Assembly: GCF_002551245.1 (NCBI RefSeq)
Contig: NZ_NTGZ01000046.1
Location: 1-34,782, forward strand
Source of the DNA: Streptomyces sp. rh34
GTDB taxonomy: Bacteria > Actinomycetota > Actinomycetes > Streptomycetales > Streptomycetaceae
Length of the DNA: 34,782 bases
Reading direction: 5' to 3'
Under the pieces are notes generated by a model. The model saw nothing but the letters and a program-made list of their open reading frames with translations, was not told the DNA's origin and made no database searches. Below are positions 1 through 7,548 of this stretch, piece by piece. Numbering within the stretch: the first letter of the stretch is position 1; every line of letters starts with the position of its first letter. Position numbers and translations under genes: made by a program.

Positions 1-18
1 GATGTGTATAAGAGACAG
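1..18. other. Tn5/Nextera mosaic-end adapter remnant (non-genomic)
   Basis: Bases 1-18 read GATGTGTATAAGAGACAG, which is the Tn5 transposase mosaic end used in Nextera libraries minus its first base. Read in frame 2 it gives MCIRDS, a peptide known as an adapter artefact in protein databases. Native sequence therefore begins at 19 and the assembly contig ends here. Any protein call that begins inside these bases is false at its N-terminus. Confidence 0.97.
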
Positions 19-166
19 CCCCAATCCCGCCCCGGCCGCACCCCCCGCCGCCGAACCGGCCCCTTCCCCCGAACCCGCTCCGGTGGCGACGATCCCGCAG
101 CAGCGCCGGCCGGCCGCCCCCGCCCGGCTCTGGCAGGCGGTCGCCCGCTGGTGGAGCGGCTACTGA
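19..166 (+). CDS. 3' end of a Pro/Ala-rich protein (5' truncated by contig end)
   Basis: The frame running into a TGA at 164-166 encodes about 48 native residues: a Pro/Ala/Glu-rich stretch followed by a Trp- and Arg-containing tail ending WWSGY. Codon use is typical of a Streptomyces gene (G/C third positions), and two strong hairpins follow within 110 bp, as expected at a gene end. The N-terminus is missing because the contig begins here, and the first apparent codons come from adapter. Such a tail is common on linker regions of membrane or cell-wall proteins, but no family can be named. That this is coding at all is inferred from frame, composition and the terminators. Confidence 0.5.
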
Positions 167-190
167 CACACCGCCGGCCGTCCGGCCGCG

Positions 191-276
191 GCGGCCCCGG
201 ATCCCGCCCACGGGCCCGGGGCCGCCGCATCGTGTTCCGGGGCGGACGCGGGCGGGGCCGGGGAGACCGGCCCCGC
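191..276 (+). terminator. Pair of GC-rich hairpins after the truncated gene
   Basis: Two perfect inverted repeats lie in tandem. The first has 10-bp arms 191-200 and 216-225 with a 15-nt loop. The second has 10-bp arms 252-261 and 267-276 with a 5-nt loop. Neither has a T run, which is usual for Streptomyces terminators. They start 25 bp after the preceding stop codon and precede the GTG of the next gene, so they most likely end transcription of the truncated gene. Confidence 0.6.
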
Positions 277-322
277 GCGGCCGACGCGGGGATGCCCGGA
301 CCTGCCCGTACCATCGAGCAGC

Positions 323-1669
323 GTGAAGCTGACAATTCTTGGCGGTGGCGGATTCCGGGTGCCTCTCGTGTACGGGGCCCTCCTCGGCGATCACGCCGAG
401 GGCCGCGTCTTGCGGGTCACGCTGTACGACACCGACGCCGACCGGCTCACCGCCGTCGCCCGCGTCCTCGCGGAACAGGGGCGGGGCATCGCGGACGCCC
501 CCGCCGTCGTCGCCACCACGGAGCTCGACGAGGCGCTGCGCGGCGCCGACTTCGTCTTCTCCGCCATCCGGGTCGGCGGGCTGGCCGGACGCGCCGCCGA
601 CGAGCGGGTGGCCCTCGACGAAGGCGTCCTCGGCCAGGAGACCGTCGGCGCCGGCGGCATCGCGTACGGACTGCGCACCGTTCCCGTCGCCCTCGACCTC
701 GCCCGCCGCATCGCCCGGCTCGCCCCGCACGCCTGGGTCATCAACTTCACCAACCCGGCGGGCCTCGTCACCGAGGCGATGTCCCGGCACCTGGGCGACC
801 GGGTCATCGGGATCTGCGACTCGCCGGTCGGGCTGGGGCGGCGCGTCGCCCGCGTCCTGGGCGCCGACCCGGACCGGGCCTGGATCGACTACGCCGGGCT
901 CAACCACCTCGGGTGGGTGCGGGGGCTGTACGTGGACGGGCGGGACGAACTGCCCCGGCTGCTCGCCGACCCGAAGCTGCTGGAGTCCTTCGAGGAAGGC
1001 CGCCTCTTCGGCGCGGAACTGCTCCGGTCGCTGGGCGCGATCCCCAACGAATATCTGCACTACTACTACTTCAACCGTGAAGCCGTCACCGCCTACCAGG
1101 AGGCCGAACAGACCCGGGGCGCCTTCCTCCGGGATCAGCAGGAGGGCTTCTACGCCCGTATGCGGGAGCCCGGCACCCCCGCCCTGGCCACCTGGGACCG
1201 CACCCGCGCCGAACGTGAGGCGACGTACATGGCGGAGAACCGCGATGTCGCCGGGGCGGGGGAGCGGGAGGAGAGCGACCTGGAGTCCGGCGGCTACGAA
1301 CAGGTCGCGCTCGCCCTGATGCGGGCCGTCGCCCGCAACGAACGCACCTCCTTGATCCTCAACGTCCGCAACCGCACCGCCCTTTCGGCCCTGGACGCGG
1401 ACGCCGTCGTCGAGGTGCCCTGCCTCGTCGACGCCAACGGGGCCCACCCGGTGGCCGTCTCGCCCCTCCCGACCCACGCGGTCGGCCTCGTCACCGCGGT
1501 GAAGGCCGCGGAGCGGGCGGTACTGGAGGCGGTGGAGGGCCGGTCCCGCGCGGCGGCCGTCCAGGCGTTCGCGCTGCACCCGCTGGTCGACTCCGTGGCA
1601 GTGGCCCGGCGGCTGCTCGACCGGTACACCGAAGTCCACCCGGGGCTCGCGTACCTCGCCGGGCCCTGA
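323..1669 (+). CDS. Family 4 glycosidase (6-phospho-beta-glucosidase type)
   Basis: 448 aa, the usual length for GH4. This family hydrolyses 6-phospho-glycosides in the cytoplasm by an NAD+- and Mn2+-dependent oxidation/elimination mechanism. The sequence starts with a Rossmann motif (LTILGGGGFRVP, residues 3-14) and has the NFTNP segment (141-145). The two expected metal ligands are present: Cys165 in ICDSP and His195 in GLNHLGW. A Tyr cluster at 247-249 sits where the family's catalytic Tyr lies. The start is a GTG at 323 that begins exactly at the conserved N-terminus, with only a weak upstream purine stretch as ribosome site. No PTS genes lie nearby, so how the phosphorylated sugar enters is not shown. 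Substrate (beta- versus alpha-linked, cellobiose or other) cannot be fixed from sequence alone. Confidence 0.93.
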   Translation: MKLTILGGGGFRVPLVYGALLGDHAEGRVLRVTLYDTDADRLTAVARVLAEQGRGIADAPAVVATTELDEALRGADFVFSAIRVGGLAGRAADERVALDEGVLGQETVGAGGIAYGLRTVPVALDLARRIARLAPHAWVINFTNPAGLVTEAMSRHLGDRVIGICDSPVGLGRRVARVLGADPDRAWIDYAGLNHLGWVRGLYVDGRDELPRLLADPKLLESFEEGRLFGAELLRSLGAIPNEYLHYYYFNREAVTAYQEAEQTRGAFLRDQQEGFYARMREPGTPALATWDRTRAEREATYMAENRDVAGAGEREESDLESGGYEQVALALMRAVARNERTSLILNVRNRTALSALDADAVVEVPCLVDANGAHPVAVSPLPTHAVGLVTAVKAAERAVLEAVEGRSRAAAVQAFALHPLVDSVAVARRLLDRYTEVHPGLAYLAGP

Positions 1670-1711
1670 CCCGATCCTCACCGGGCCCGCCCCGCACGGG
1701 CGAAGCCGCTG

Positions 1712-2161
1712 TCAGGCCGTGCCCCGCCAGGCGCCGGTCGCGGTGCCGCGGGCCTCGATGAACTCCTTGAAGTTCTTCAGGTCGCCCTTGGCCTGGCGGC
1801 GGACGAATCCGAGTTTGTCGCCCACCGTGTCGGCGATGCCCTGCGGGTCGTGGTCGAGTTGCAGCATGACCTTGGTGTGCGTGTCGTCCAGGCGGTGGAA
1901 GGTGACGACTCCGGCTTGACGGACCTCGCCCGCCACCGTGGACCAGGCGACCCGTTCGTCGGGGATCTGCTCGGTGATCTCCGCGTCGAACTTCCGGGTC
2001 ACACCGTCGACCCTGGTCTCCCACTGGGTCAGTGTGGGTGTGCGTTGTTCGATGCGCTGCACCGCGTCCATGAACTGCGGGAACTCCTCGAACTGCGTCC
2101 ACTGGTCGTAGGCCGTGCGCACCGGAACGGCGACCTCTACGGACTCCTCGATCTTCGACAT
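1712..2161 (-). CDS. SRPBCC-family (polyketide cyclase/dehydrase-like) protein
   Basis: 149 aa. The N-terminus MSKIEESVEVAVPVRTAYDQW and the following WTQFEEFPQFMDAV segment are typical of the START/SRPBCC fold, where a hydrophobic pocket binds a small ligand. A longer open frame exists upstream, but ATG 2161 is preceded by AGGGAGTG at good spacing and begins exactly at the family N-terminus. Members of this type are often annotated as cyclase/dehydrase or membrane-proximal stress proteins; the ligand is unknown. It converges on the GH4 gene with a 42-bp gap and is divergent from the FUSC gene. A stress-sigma-like promoter (2208-2232) lies upstream, so stress induction is plausible but inferred. 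Confidence 0.85.
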   Translation of the reverse strand: MSKIEESVEVAVPVRTAYDQWTQFEEFPQFMDAVQRIEQRTPTLTQWETRVDGVTRKFDAEITEQIPDERVAWSTVAGEVRQAGVVTFHRLDDTHTKVMLQLDHDPQGIADTVGDKLGFVRRQAKGDLKNFKEFIEARGTATGAWRGTA

Positions 2162-2207
2162 GCTCACTCCCTGTGGCGATCGGAATCGGATGGTGACGCA
2201 ACGCCGC

Positions 2208-2232
2208 GTACCCGAGTACCTCCGTCCGACAC
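2208..2232 (-). promoter_or_regulatory. Candidate SigB/SigH-type promoter for the SRPBCC gene
   Basis: On the minus strand GTGT (2229-2232) is followed by 15 bases and GGGTAC (2208-2213). This resembles the Streptomyces general-stress promoter form GTTT-N14-17-GGGTA. Transcription would start about 40 nt before the ATG at 2161. One mismatch in the -35 element keeps this tentative. Confidence 0.35.
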
Positions 2233-2420
2233 CGGCCAGGACGAAAAGTTCTGTCGGTACGGCCGGGGCCCGGTCCGCACGCCGGGCCACCGTCACCCGC
2301 CATGCGGGGCCCTCCCGAGAGCGGCTCGGACCTCGATGTGAGCCACCTCTCCGTTCGAGGAGCGTCGAACCGGTTACCCGGACCCTGTACCCACGGCACG
2401 AAGAGAAGCATGGGCGGGAC

Positions 2421-3638
2421 ATGATCGAGCAGCTGAAGGACCGGGCACGGCGTTCGGGGGCGTGGGTGGGCCGGGCCCGCCGGTCGCACGGTCATGAACG
2501 CGAGCTCGTTCTGATGCTCGGCAAGAGCACTCTGGCAGCCACGGCGGCCTGGTGGGTGGCGCAGGACCTGCTGTCCGCGACGTCCCCGGCCTTCGCCCCG
2601 TTCTCGGCTGTCCTGGTCATGAACGCCACCGTCTACCGGTCGCTCTGGCAGGCGGTCCGGTACGCGGGGGCCGTCGTCGTCGGCGTCGCCGTGCAGGGCG
2701 CCCTCGGCTTCCTCATCGGGCCCGAGCTGTTCGTCTTCCCTCTCGTCGCCGTCATCGCGCTGACCATCGGACAGTGGCCCGTCCTGGGCGAGCAGCGAAC
2801 GCAGGTGGCCACCGCCGCGTTCTTCGCCTTCTCCACCTACAGCGCCGCCTCCAGTACCGGCGAGCGGTTGGAGCAACTGGCTCAGATCGTGCTCCTTGTC
2901 CTCGTCGGCTGTGCCCTGGGCCTCGCGGTCAACCTGTGCATCGCACCCCCGCTGCGCTATCGCGGTGCCGAGCAGGGCATTCAGGTCCTGGGGAGGGAAG
3001 TGGAGCACCTGCTGGCGGACATGGCGGACGGCCTGCGCCGCGGGGACGTCTCCGCGGCGCGCACCCGAGCGTGGATCGCCGTCGGCACCCGCGCGGAACG
3101 CTCCCTCGTTCAGGCGCGAGGGAGCCTGAGCACAGCCGAGGACAGCCTGCCCTTCAATCCGCGGCGTCTTCTGCCTGCCCACCGGGGCTACCTCGCCGTC
3201 GGCCGCTTCCGGCAGATCCTGCTACCGATCGGGCGGTCCGTGTACCAGCTGAATTCGCTCAACAGAAGCCTCAGCCAGTGGCAGGAGACGGAGAACACCT
3301 ACGGCTACCTCCCCGTCCTGCACGCCTACGCCGACTTCCTGGCCGTCCTTCGCGACATCGCCCATGTCCTGTCCACCATCGACACCGACGCCCTTCCCGC
3401 CCAGGCCGAGGAGGCGGGTCGACTCTCCTACTCCGCCCAGGACGGACTGCGGGCCGTCCTCCGGAGCGCCGAGGAAGCGGGACTTCCGCTGATGGACCCG
3501 ACCCGGCCGTACGGCGTCCTCGTAGTCGAGGCCACCCGCCTCATGGAGGAGTTCCAGTACACCTGCGACGCACTGCGGAGCACAGCCCGCACCCCGGAAC
3601 CCGACGGGTCGCAGGAGTGGGCTGGAGGAGGGCGGTAG
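2421..3638 (+). CDS. FUSC-family integral membrane protein
   Basis: 405 aa. After a basic, soluble N-terminus (residues 1-35) comes a block of about five hydrophobic helices (roughly 36-175) including KSTLAATAAWWVAQDLL and FPLVAVIALTIGQWPV. A long soluble helical region (about 180-395) follows. This layout, half an aromatic-acid exporter unit plus cytoplasmic domain, matches the FUSC (fusaric acid resistance / aromatic acid exporter) family, which exports small aromatic or other organic acids at the inner membrane. ATG 2421 was chosen because the frame upstream has no conserved sequence; the ribosome site (GGGCGGGAC) is weak. It is divergent from the SRPBCC gene. The family assignment is good; the substrate is unknown. 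Confidence 0.82.
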   Translation: MIEQLKDRARRSGAWVGRARRSHGHERELVLMLGKSTLAATAAWWVAQDLLSATSPAFAPFSAVLVMNATVYRSLWQAVRYAGAVVVGVAVQGALGFLIGPELFVFPLVAVIALTIGQWPVLGEQRTQVATAAFFAFSTYSAASSTGERLEQLAQIVLLVLVGCALGLAVNLCIAPPLRYRGAEQGIQVLGREVEHLLADMADGLRRGDVSAARTRAWIAVGTRAERSLVQARGSLSTAEDSLPFNPRRLLPAHRGYLAVGRFRQILLPIGRSVYQLNSLNRSLSQWQETENTYGYLPVLHAYADFLAVLRDIAHVLSTIDTDALPAQAEEAGRLSYSAQDGLRAVLRSAEEAGLPLMDPTRPYGVLVVEATRLMEEFQYTCDALRSTARTPEPDGSQEWAGGGR

Positions 3639-3878
3639 AGGCGCCACCGGCCCCAGGCCGCCGAACAGAGGGAGGACACCGAACGCCATCGCCACCAGGA
3701 GACCGATGCCGTCCTGCCCTGTCCTGCGGGCGGCCGGGGGATTCGTTCCTGGTGAGAGGGGCACGGAGAAGAGCTGTGAATCCCGCGGGCCCGGTCGTGC
3801 GGGCCGGGGAATCGAGCGATCGTGGAGGCGCGACCAGCTGTGTCAGACCTGCTCGTCAGTCCTGAAGGAGCGAGAACC

Positions 3879-4868
3879 ATGCCGACAGATCCTGTGCCGA
3901 CCGGCGACGTGGCGGCGGCCGCGCAAGGATTCGCCGACACGGTCAGACGTATCGAGAACGGGGAACTGAGCTTCCCGCTGCCGGGCTCCGGGCGTACCGC
4001 CGAGCGGTTCGCGGCTCTGCGAACCGTCGCCGAGGCGGGCCTGTGCACGGCGCGCCTGGTCGAGGGGCATGTTGACGCCACAGCCATTCTCGCGGAACTG
4101 GGAGCACCGCCGCCGTCCCCGGGGGAGCGGTGGGGGGTGTGGGCGGCTGAGCCTCCGGGCGAGGGCCTCACAGCCGTCCGCAAGGGTTCGGGCTGGGTGC
4201 TGAACGGGCTGAAGCGGTATGGCTCGGGGGCGCACAGCTGCACCCACGCCCTGGTCACCGCCCGGGAAGGGGAGTCGCGACGGCTCTTCGCCGTACGGGT
4301 GGAATCGGAAGGCTGTCGTCCGGTGGAGGGCACCTGGAGCGCCGTGGGCATGGCGGGCAGCGACACCCCGGATGTGCGGTTCACGGACGCACCGGCAGCC
4401 GCGGTCGGCGAACCCGAGGCGTACGTGCGCAGGCCCGGATTCTGGCACGGCGGTATCGGCGTCGCCGCGTGCTGGTACGGCGGGGCGACGGCGGCGTCCC
4501 GGGTGCTGCGCGAGGCGGCCGCAGGGCGGGCCGAGCCGCACACGGATGCCCACCTGGGGGCGGTGGACATCCAGCTCCACGCGGCCGAGACGCTCCTGGG
4601 GCAGGCGGCCCGGGAGATCGACACCGACCCGCACGACGAGCGCGGCGGGGCCCGGCTACGGGCGATGCGGGTGCGCGCGTTCGTCGAGTCGGTCTGCCGG
4701 GAGGTACTGGACCACGTGGGCAGGGCGACCGGGGCAGGACCGCTGTGCCACGACGCTGCGCACGCCCGCACAGTGGCCGACCTGACCGTGTACATCCGCC
4801 AGCACCACGCCGAACGCGACCTCGCCGGGCTCGGCGCGTTCCTGGCAAGGCCGGAGGCAGGGCGATGA
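3879..4868 (+). CDS. Acyl-CoA dehydrogenase-like flavoprotein (first gene of four-gene operon)
   Basis: 329 aa, about 50 shorter than classical acyl-CoA dehydrogenases. The middle resembles the beta domain (GSGWVLNGLKRYGSGAHSCTHA, near residues 106-127) and the C-terminal half is the helical domain ending in LCHDAAHARTVADLTVYIRQ and HAERDLAGLG. The FEGT/YEGT motif that carries the catalytic Glu in true dehydrogenases is absent. The C-terminus looks more like the flavin monooxygenase/DszC-like branch, so the reaction could be an oxidation or N-hydroxylation rather than acyl-CoA desaturation. The start ATG has AAGGAG 8 bases upstream. Its stop overlaps the next ATG by ATGA, so it is translationally coupled to the PIG-L gene. 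Fold is confident; the activity is not. Confidence 0.8.
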   Translation: MPTDPVPTGDVAAAAQGFADTVRRIENGELSFPLPGSGRTAERFAALRTVAEAGLCTARLVEGHVDATAILAELGAPPPSPGERWGVWAAEPPGEGLTAVRKGSGWVLNGLKRYGSGAHSCTHALVTAREGESRRLFAVRVESEGCRPVEGTWSAVGMAGSDTPDVRFTDAPAAAVGEPEAYVRRPGFWHGGIGVAACWYGGATAASRVLREAAAGRAEPHTDAHLGAVDIQLHAAETLLGQAAREIDTDPHDERGGARLRAMRVRAFVESVCREVLDHVGRATGAGPLCHDAAHARTVADLTVYIRQHHAERDLAGLGAFLARPEAGR

Positions 4869-5629
4869 CGGGCACCCCGGACGGGGACTTCGCCGATCCC
4901 ATCCAAGCACCGGGCACCCCCGAGGCGGCATGGCGGGCATGGCCGGGCTGGTCACACCTCCCGGAAGCCGCCCTGGGGCCCTTCGACCGCGTGGTGGTGC
5001 TCGCGGCCCACCCCGACGACGAGGTGCTCGGTTTCGGAGGCGCGATCGCGATGCTCGCGGCCTCCGGTACGGAGGTGACCGTCGTTTCGGTCACCGACGG
5101 CGAGGGCTCCCACCCCGACAGCGCCCTGGTCACCGCGTCCGATCTGGTACGGCTGCGCACTGCCGAGACGCGGGCGGCGCTGACCGAGCTCGGGGCGGCG
5201 GACTCGACCGTCGTACGCCTGCAGGTCCCCGACACACAGGTGGACATGTACGAGCACGAGGTCACCGCCCGGATCACCCCCCTGGTCGACGGCGCAGACC
5301 TGCTTGTCGCGCCCTGGACCGGCGACGAGCACGGCGACCACGAAGCGGTCGGCCGGGCCGCTCGGCGCGCGGCGGCCTCAGCGGGTGTCGCCTGCTGGCT
5401 CTATCCGGTGTGGATGTGGCACTGGGCGGTGCCGGGAGACCCCCGGGTGCCATGGCGGAGCCTGGCCCGCATCCCGCTGTCGCCAACGGCGCTGGACCGG
5501 AAGCGGGCGGCGGTCGGGCGGTTCGTCAGCCAGATCGCCCCCCTGGGGCCGGGGCCGGGCGACGCGGCGATCCTGCCCCCGCAGGAGTTGGCACACCACC
5601 TTCGCGACCGGGAGGTGGTCTTCCGGTGA
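4865..5629 (+). CDS. PIG-L (LmbE-like) family N-deacetylase
   Basis: 254 aa. The hallmark metal-binding motif AHPDDE lies at residues 48-53 and a second histidine motif DEHGDH at 154-159. Together they supply the zinc ligands and catalytic Asp of GlcNAc-type deacetylases such as MshB and the lipid GlcNAc-PI deacetylases. The enzyme would remove an N-acetyl group from an N-acetyl-sugar conjugate in the cytoplasm. ATG 4865 overlaps the previous stop (ATGA) and the downstream GTG overlaps its own stop (GTGA). It is not obviously MshB: it sits with a methyltransferase and a glycosyltransferase, which suggests a dedicated glycoconjugate as substrate. Confidence 0.93.
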   Translation: MTGTPDGDFADPIQAPGTPEAAWRAWPGWSHLPEAALGPFDRVVVLAAHPDDEVLGFGGAIAMLAASGTEVTVVSVTDGEGSHPDSALVTASDLVRLRTAETRAALTELGAADSTVVRLQVPDTQVDMYEHEVTARITPLVDGADLLVAPWTGDEHGDHEAVGRAARRAAASAGVACWLYPVWMWHWAVPGDPRVPWRSLARIPLSPTALDRKRAAVGRFVSQIAPLGPGPGDAAILPPQELAHHLRDREVVFR

Positions 5630-6273
5630 GCGGATACCAGCACCCACCGGACAGGTCCGGCACCCCCGCCGCCTACTTCGAGGACATGTACCGCGACACC
5701 CCGGACCCCTGGCACCTCGCCGAGCGGTGGTACGAGCGTCGCAAGTACGACCTCACCGTGGCGAGCCTGCCCCTGCCGCGCTATCGCCGCGCCTTCGAAC
5801 CCGCTTGTTCCGTCGGCGAGCTGACGGTGCGTCTGGCCGAGCGGTGTGACCAGGTAGTGGCCTGCGACCGGGTGGAGTCCGCGGTCGCGACAGCACGCAA
5901 GCGCACCTCGCTCCTCCCTCACGTCGATGTGCGCCACCTGAACATCCCCGACCAGTGGCCTCCCGGTCGCTTCGACCTCGTCGTCCTGTCCGAGCTGCTC
6001 TACTACTTCGACGCCCCCACGCTCCACCGCGTCCTGGGCCGTGCCGTCGGCGCCCTGGAGCCGGGCGGCACCCTGGCGACAGTGCACTGGAACCATCCGG
6101 TACCCGACCACCGCGGAACCGGCACCACGCTGGCCCGGACCGTCGCCTCCCTCTCCGGGCTGACCTTGACGGCCGACCACCGCGAGGACGACTTCGTGCT
6201 GCAGGTGTACCAGCGCACCGGCCCCGACGGCACGCCGGCCCCTTCTCCGGCCGCCCGCGAGGGACTTGGATGA
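5626..6273 (+). CDS. NodS-like SAM-dependent methyltransferase
   Basis: 215 aa. A class I SAM fold is shown by motif I (EPACSVGELT, residues 58-67), an acidic residue after beta 2 (ACDRVESA) and the post-motif FDLVVLSELLYYFD. The N-terminal segment DPWHLAERWYERRKYD and LSELLYYFD resemble NodS, the N-methyltransferase that methylates the free amino group left by deacetylation of the chitooligosaccharide Nod factor backbone. That matches its position directly after a deacetylase gene. GTG 5626 overlaps the preceding stop by four bases; no other start keeps the conserved N-terminus. The methyl acceptor is inferred to be the amine made by the PIG-L protein and has not been shown. Confidence 0.9.
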   Translation: MSGYQHPPDRSGTPAAYFEDMYRDTPDPWHLAERWYERRKYDLTVASLPLPRYRRAFEPACSVGELTVRLAERCDQVVACDRVESAVATARKRTSLLPHVDVRHLNIPDQWPPGRFDLVVLSELLYYFDAPTLHRVLGRAVGALEPGGTLATVHWNHPVPDHRGTGTTLARTVASLSGLTLTADHREDDFVLQVYQRTGPDGTPAPSPAAREGLG

Positions 6274-7070
6274 CCGCGCCGCACGGCGTCGAAGCCGTTG
6301 CCGTCGTCATCCCGGCCCGCGACGAAGAGGCTCTGCTGCCGGCCACACTGACTTCGGTGCGCGCGGCGGCAGAGCATCCCGGCATCGGCTCGACACGTGT
6401 GCTCACGGTGGTCGTGGCCGACGCTTGCACGGACGCCACCGCCACGGTCTCCCGCGCTGAGGGTGCTCTGGTCGTTCCGGTCCGCTTCCGCAACGTCGGC
6501 CGGGCCCGAGCCGCGGGCGTGCGAGCCGCGCTCAGCGTCCTCGGCGACGCCCCGCACGACGTGTGGATCGCTTCCACGGACGCCGACAGCACGGTGCGGC
6601 CGGACTGGCTCGCCCACCAGCTGGCCCGTGCCGCCGAAGGCTGGGACGCGGTCGTCGGCACCGTGACCGTCGACCGTTGGCCACCGGACACCCCTCAGCT
6701 GGCTGCCCGCTACCGCCACCTGTACGAAATGACCCGACCACCCGCAGGCCATCCCTGGCACCACCCCCACGTACACGGCGCGAACCTCGGCGTCGGCTGC
6801 CGTGCCTACGTGACGGCGGGCGGCTTCCCGCCCGAACCGCTCAACGAGGACCGTGGCCTGGTCGACGCTCTGCAACGTACCGGCGCACGCATCCTGCGCA
6901 CTGCGGACTGCCCCGTCATCACTTCGGCCCGCAGAACCCCTCGCGCACGCGGAGGCTTCGGCGACTACCTGACAGACCTGGACCGGCCTGCTCCGCTCGC
7001 CGCGTCCGGACCAGGAAGCGGCCGGCTGAACGCCGATGCCTTCACCCGTCCTGGAGCACATGCCGATTAG
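6270..7070 (+). CDS. Glycosyltransferase family 2 (last gene of four-gene operon)
   Basis: 266 aa, GT-A fold. The N-terminus AVVIPARDEEALLPATL (residues 11-27) is the nucleotide-sugar site. STDADS (102-107) carries the DxD-type metal motif. NEDRGLVDAL further on supplies the likely catalytic acidic region (ED). It has no transmembrane helices, so it is a soluble or peripheral inverting transferase, unlike processive NodC-type synthases. ATG 6270 overlaps the methyltransferase stop (ATGA), making it the fourth coupled gene. It probably adds one sugar to the operon's product. The stop is TAG, and a small hairpin follows before the convergent genes. Confidence 0.9.
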   Translation: MTAPHGVEAVAVVIPARDEEALLPATLTSVRAAAEHPGIGSTRVLTVVVADACTDATATVSRAEGALVVPVRFRNVGRARAAGVRAALSVLGDAPHDVWIASTDADSTVRPDWLAHQLARAAEGWDAVVGTVTVDRWPPDTPQLAARYRHLYEMTRPPAGHPWHHPHVHGANLGVGCRAYVTAGGFPPEPLNEDRGLVDALQRTGARILRTADCPVITSARRTPRARGGFGDYLTDLDRPAPLAASGPGSGRLNADAFTRPGAHAD

Positions 7071-7096
7071 ACCCGCCAACCGCGGCGCATGCCCCG

Positions 7097-7111
7097 GGGC
7101 GAGTGTCGCCC
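7097..7111. terminator. Small hairpin between convergent genes
   Basis: GGGCGA (7097-7102) and TCGCCC (7106-7111) form a 6-bp stem with a 3-nt loop between the end of the glycosyltransferase and the end of the opposing gene. It could serve both directions but is short. Confidence 0.3.
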
Positions 7112-7548
7112 TAAGGCGCTGACACGACGCTCGGCGCACCGGCGGTGGCCCAGCTCGGTGCCACCCCGGTCACCTGGCAGACCATCAGGAAGAGCGGAAT
7201 GGGCGGGGTGTACGGCGTGAGGCCGTCCGGTGAGTGGATCAGCCGGGGCCGTCCGGCGGGCACGTCCGCGTCCCGCGCGTACGTCACCTGCTCGGGCCAG
7301 GCGAGATCCAGGTCGGAGTCGGCCGGGACGATCCACCACCAGCGGTCCGCGTCGGCGAAGACGCATCCGGTGCGTGGCAGATGGGACATGAGACGGAAGC
7401 CGTGCCGGGCGGGCACCCCGACCGCGTCGCAGCCCAGCGTGGCCGACATCGAGGCCGGCAGGACCAGCCGCACCCTGCCGCCACGGGCCTGCTCGGGCGT
7501 CCGGGCCCGGTGTGCCGCACGCAGCCTGGCCAGCGCGTTCTTCAGCAT
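7111..7548 (-). CDS. Conserved hypothetical protein next to RsbW-like ATPase
   Basis: 145 aa, no family recognised. It begins MLKNALARLRAAHRART and contains a central PRTGCVFADADRWWWIVPADSD stretch and a proline-rich PDGLTPYTPPIPLFLMVCQV segment. There is no signal peptide and no clear membrane helix. The ATG at 7548 overlaps the end of the upstream ATPase gene by 7 bases, so the two are translated together. Proteins of this kind accompany Streptomyces RsbW-like ATPase genes, so a role in the same regulatory cassette is the best guess. No biochemical function can be inferred. Confidence 0.72.
   Translation of the reverse strand: MLKNALARLRAAHRARTPEQARGGRVRLVLPASMSATLGCDAVGVPARHGFRLMSHLPRTGCVFADADRWWWIVPADSDLDLAWPEQVTYARDADVPAGRPRLIHSPDGLTPYTPPIPLFLMVCQVTGVAPSWATAGAPSVVSAP

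Noticed and set aside
4..1080. Long plus-strand frame starting inside the adapter
   Set aside because: Arg/Pro-rich shadow of the GH4 gene in another frame; its start codon lies within non-genomic sequence.
2115..2420. N-terminal extension of the FUSC protein
   Set aside because: The open frame continues upstream but overlaps the divergent SRPBCC gene and its promoter and is Arg-rich without similarity to the family.
3640..3764. Minus-strand hydrophobic segment (GIGLLVAMAFGVLPLFGG) downstream of the FUSC gene
   Set aside because: Looks like a membrane helix, but the frame runs antisense into FUSC coding sequence with no proper stop or ribosome site of its own; most likely chance or a remnant.
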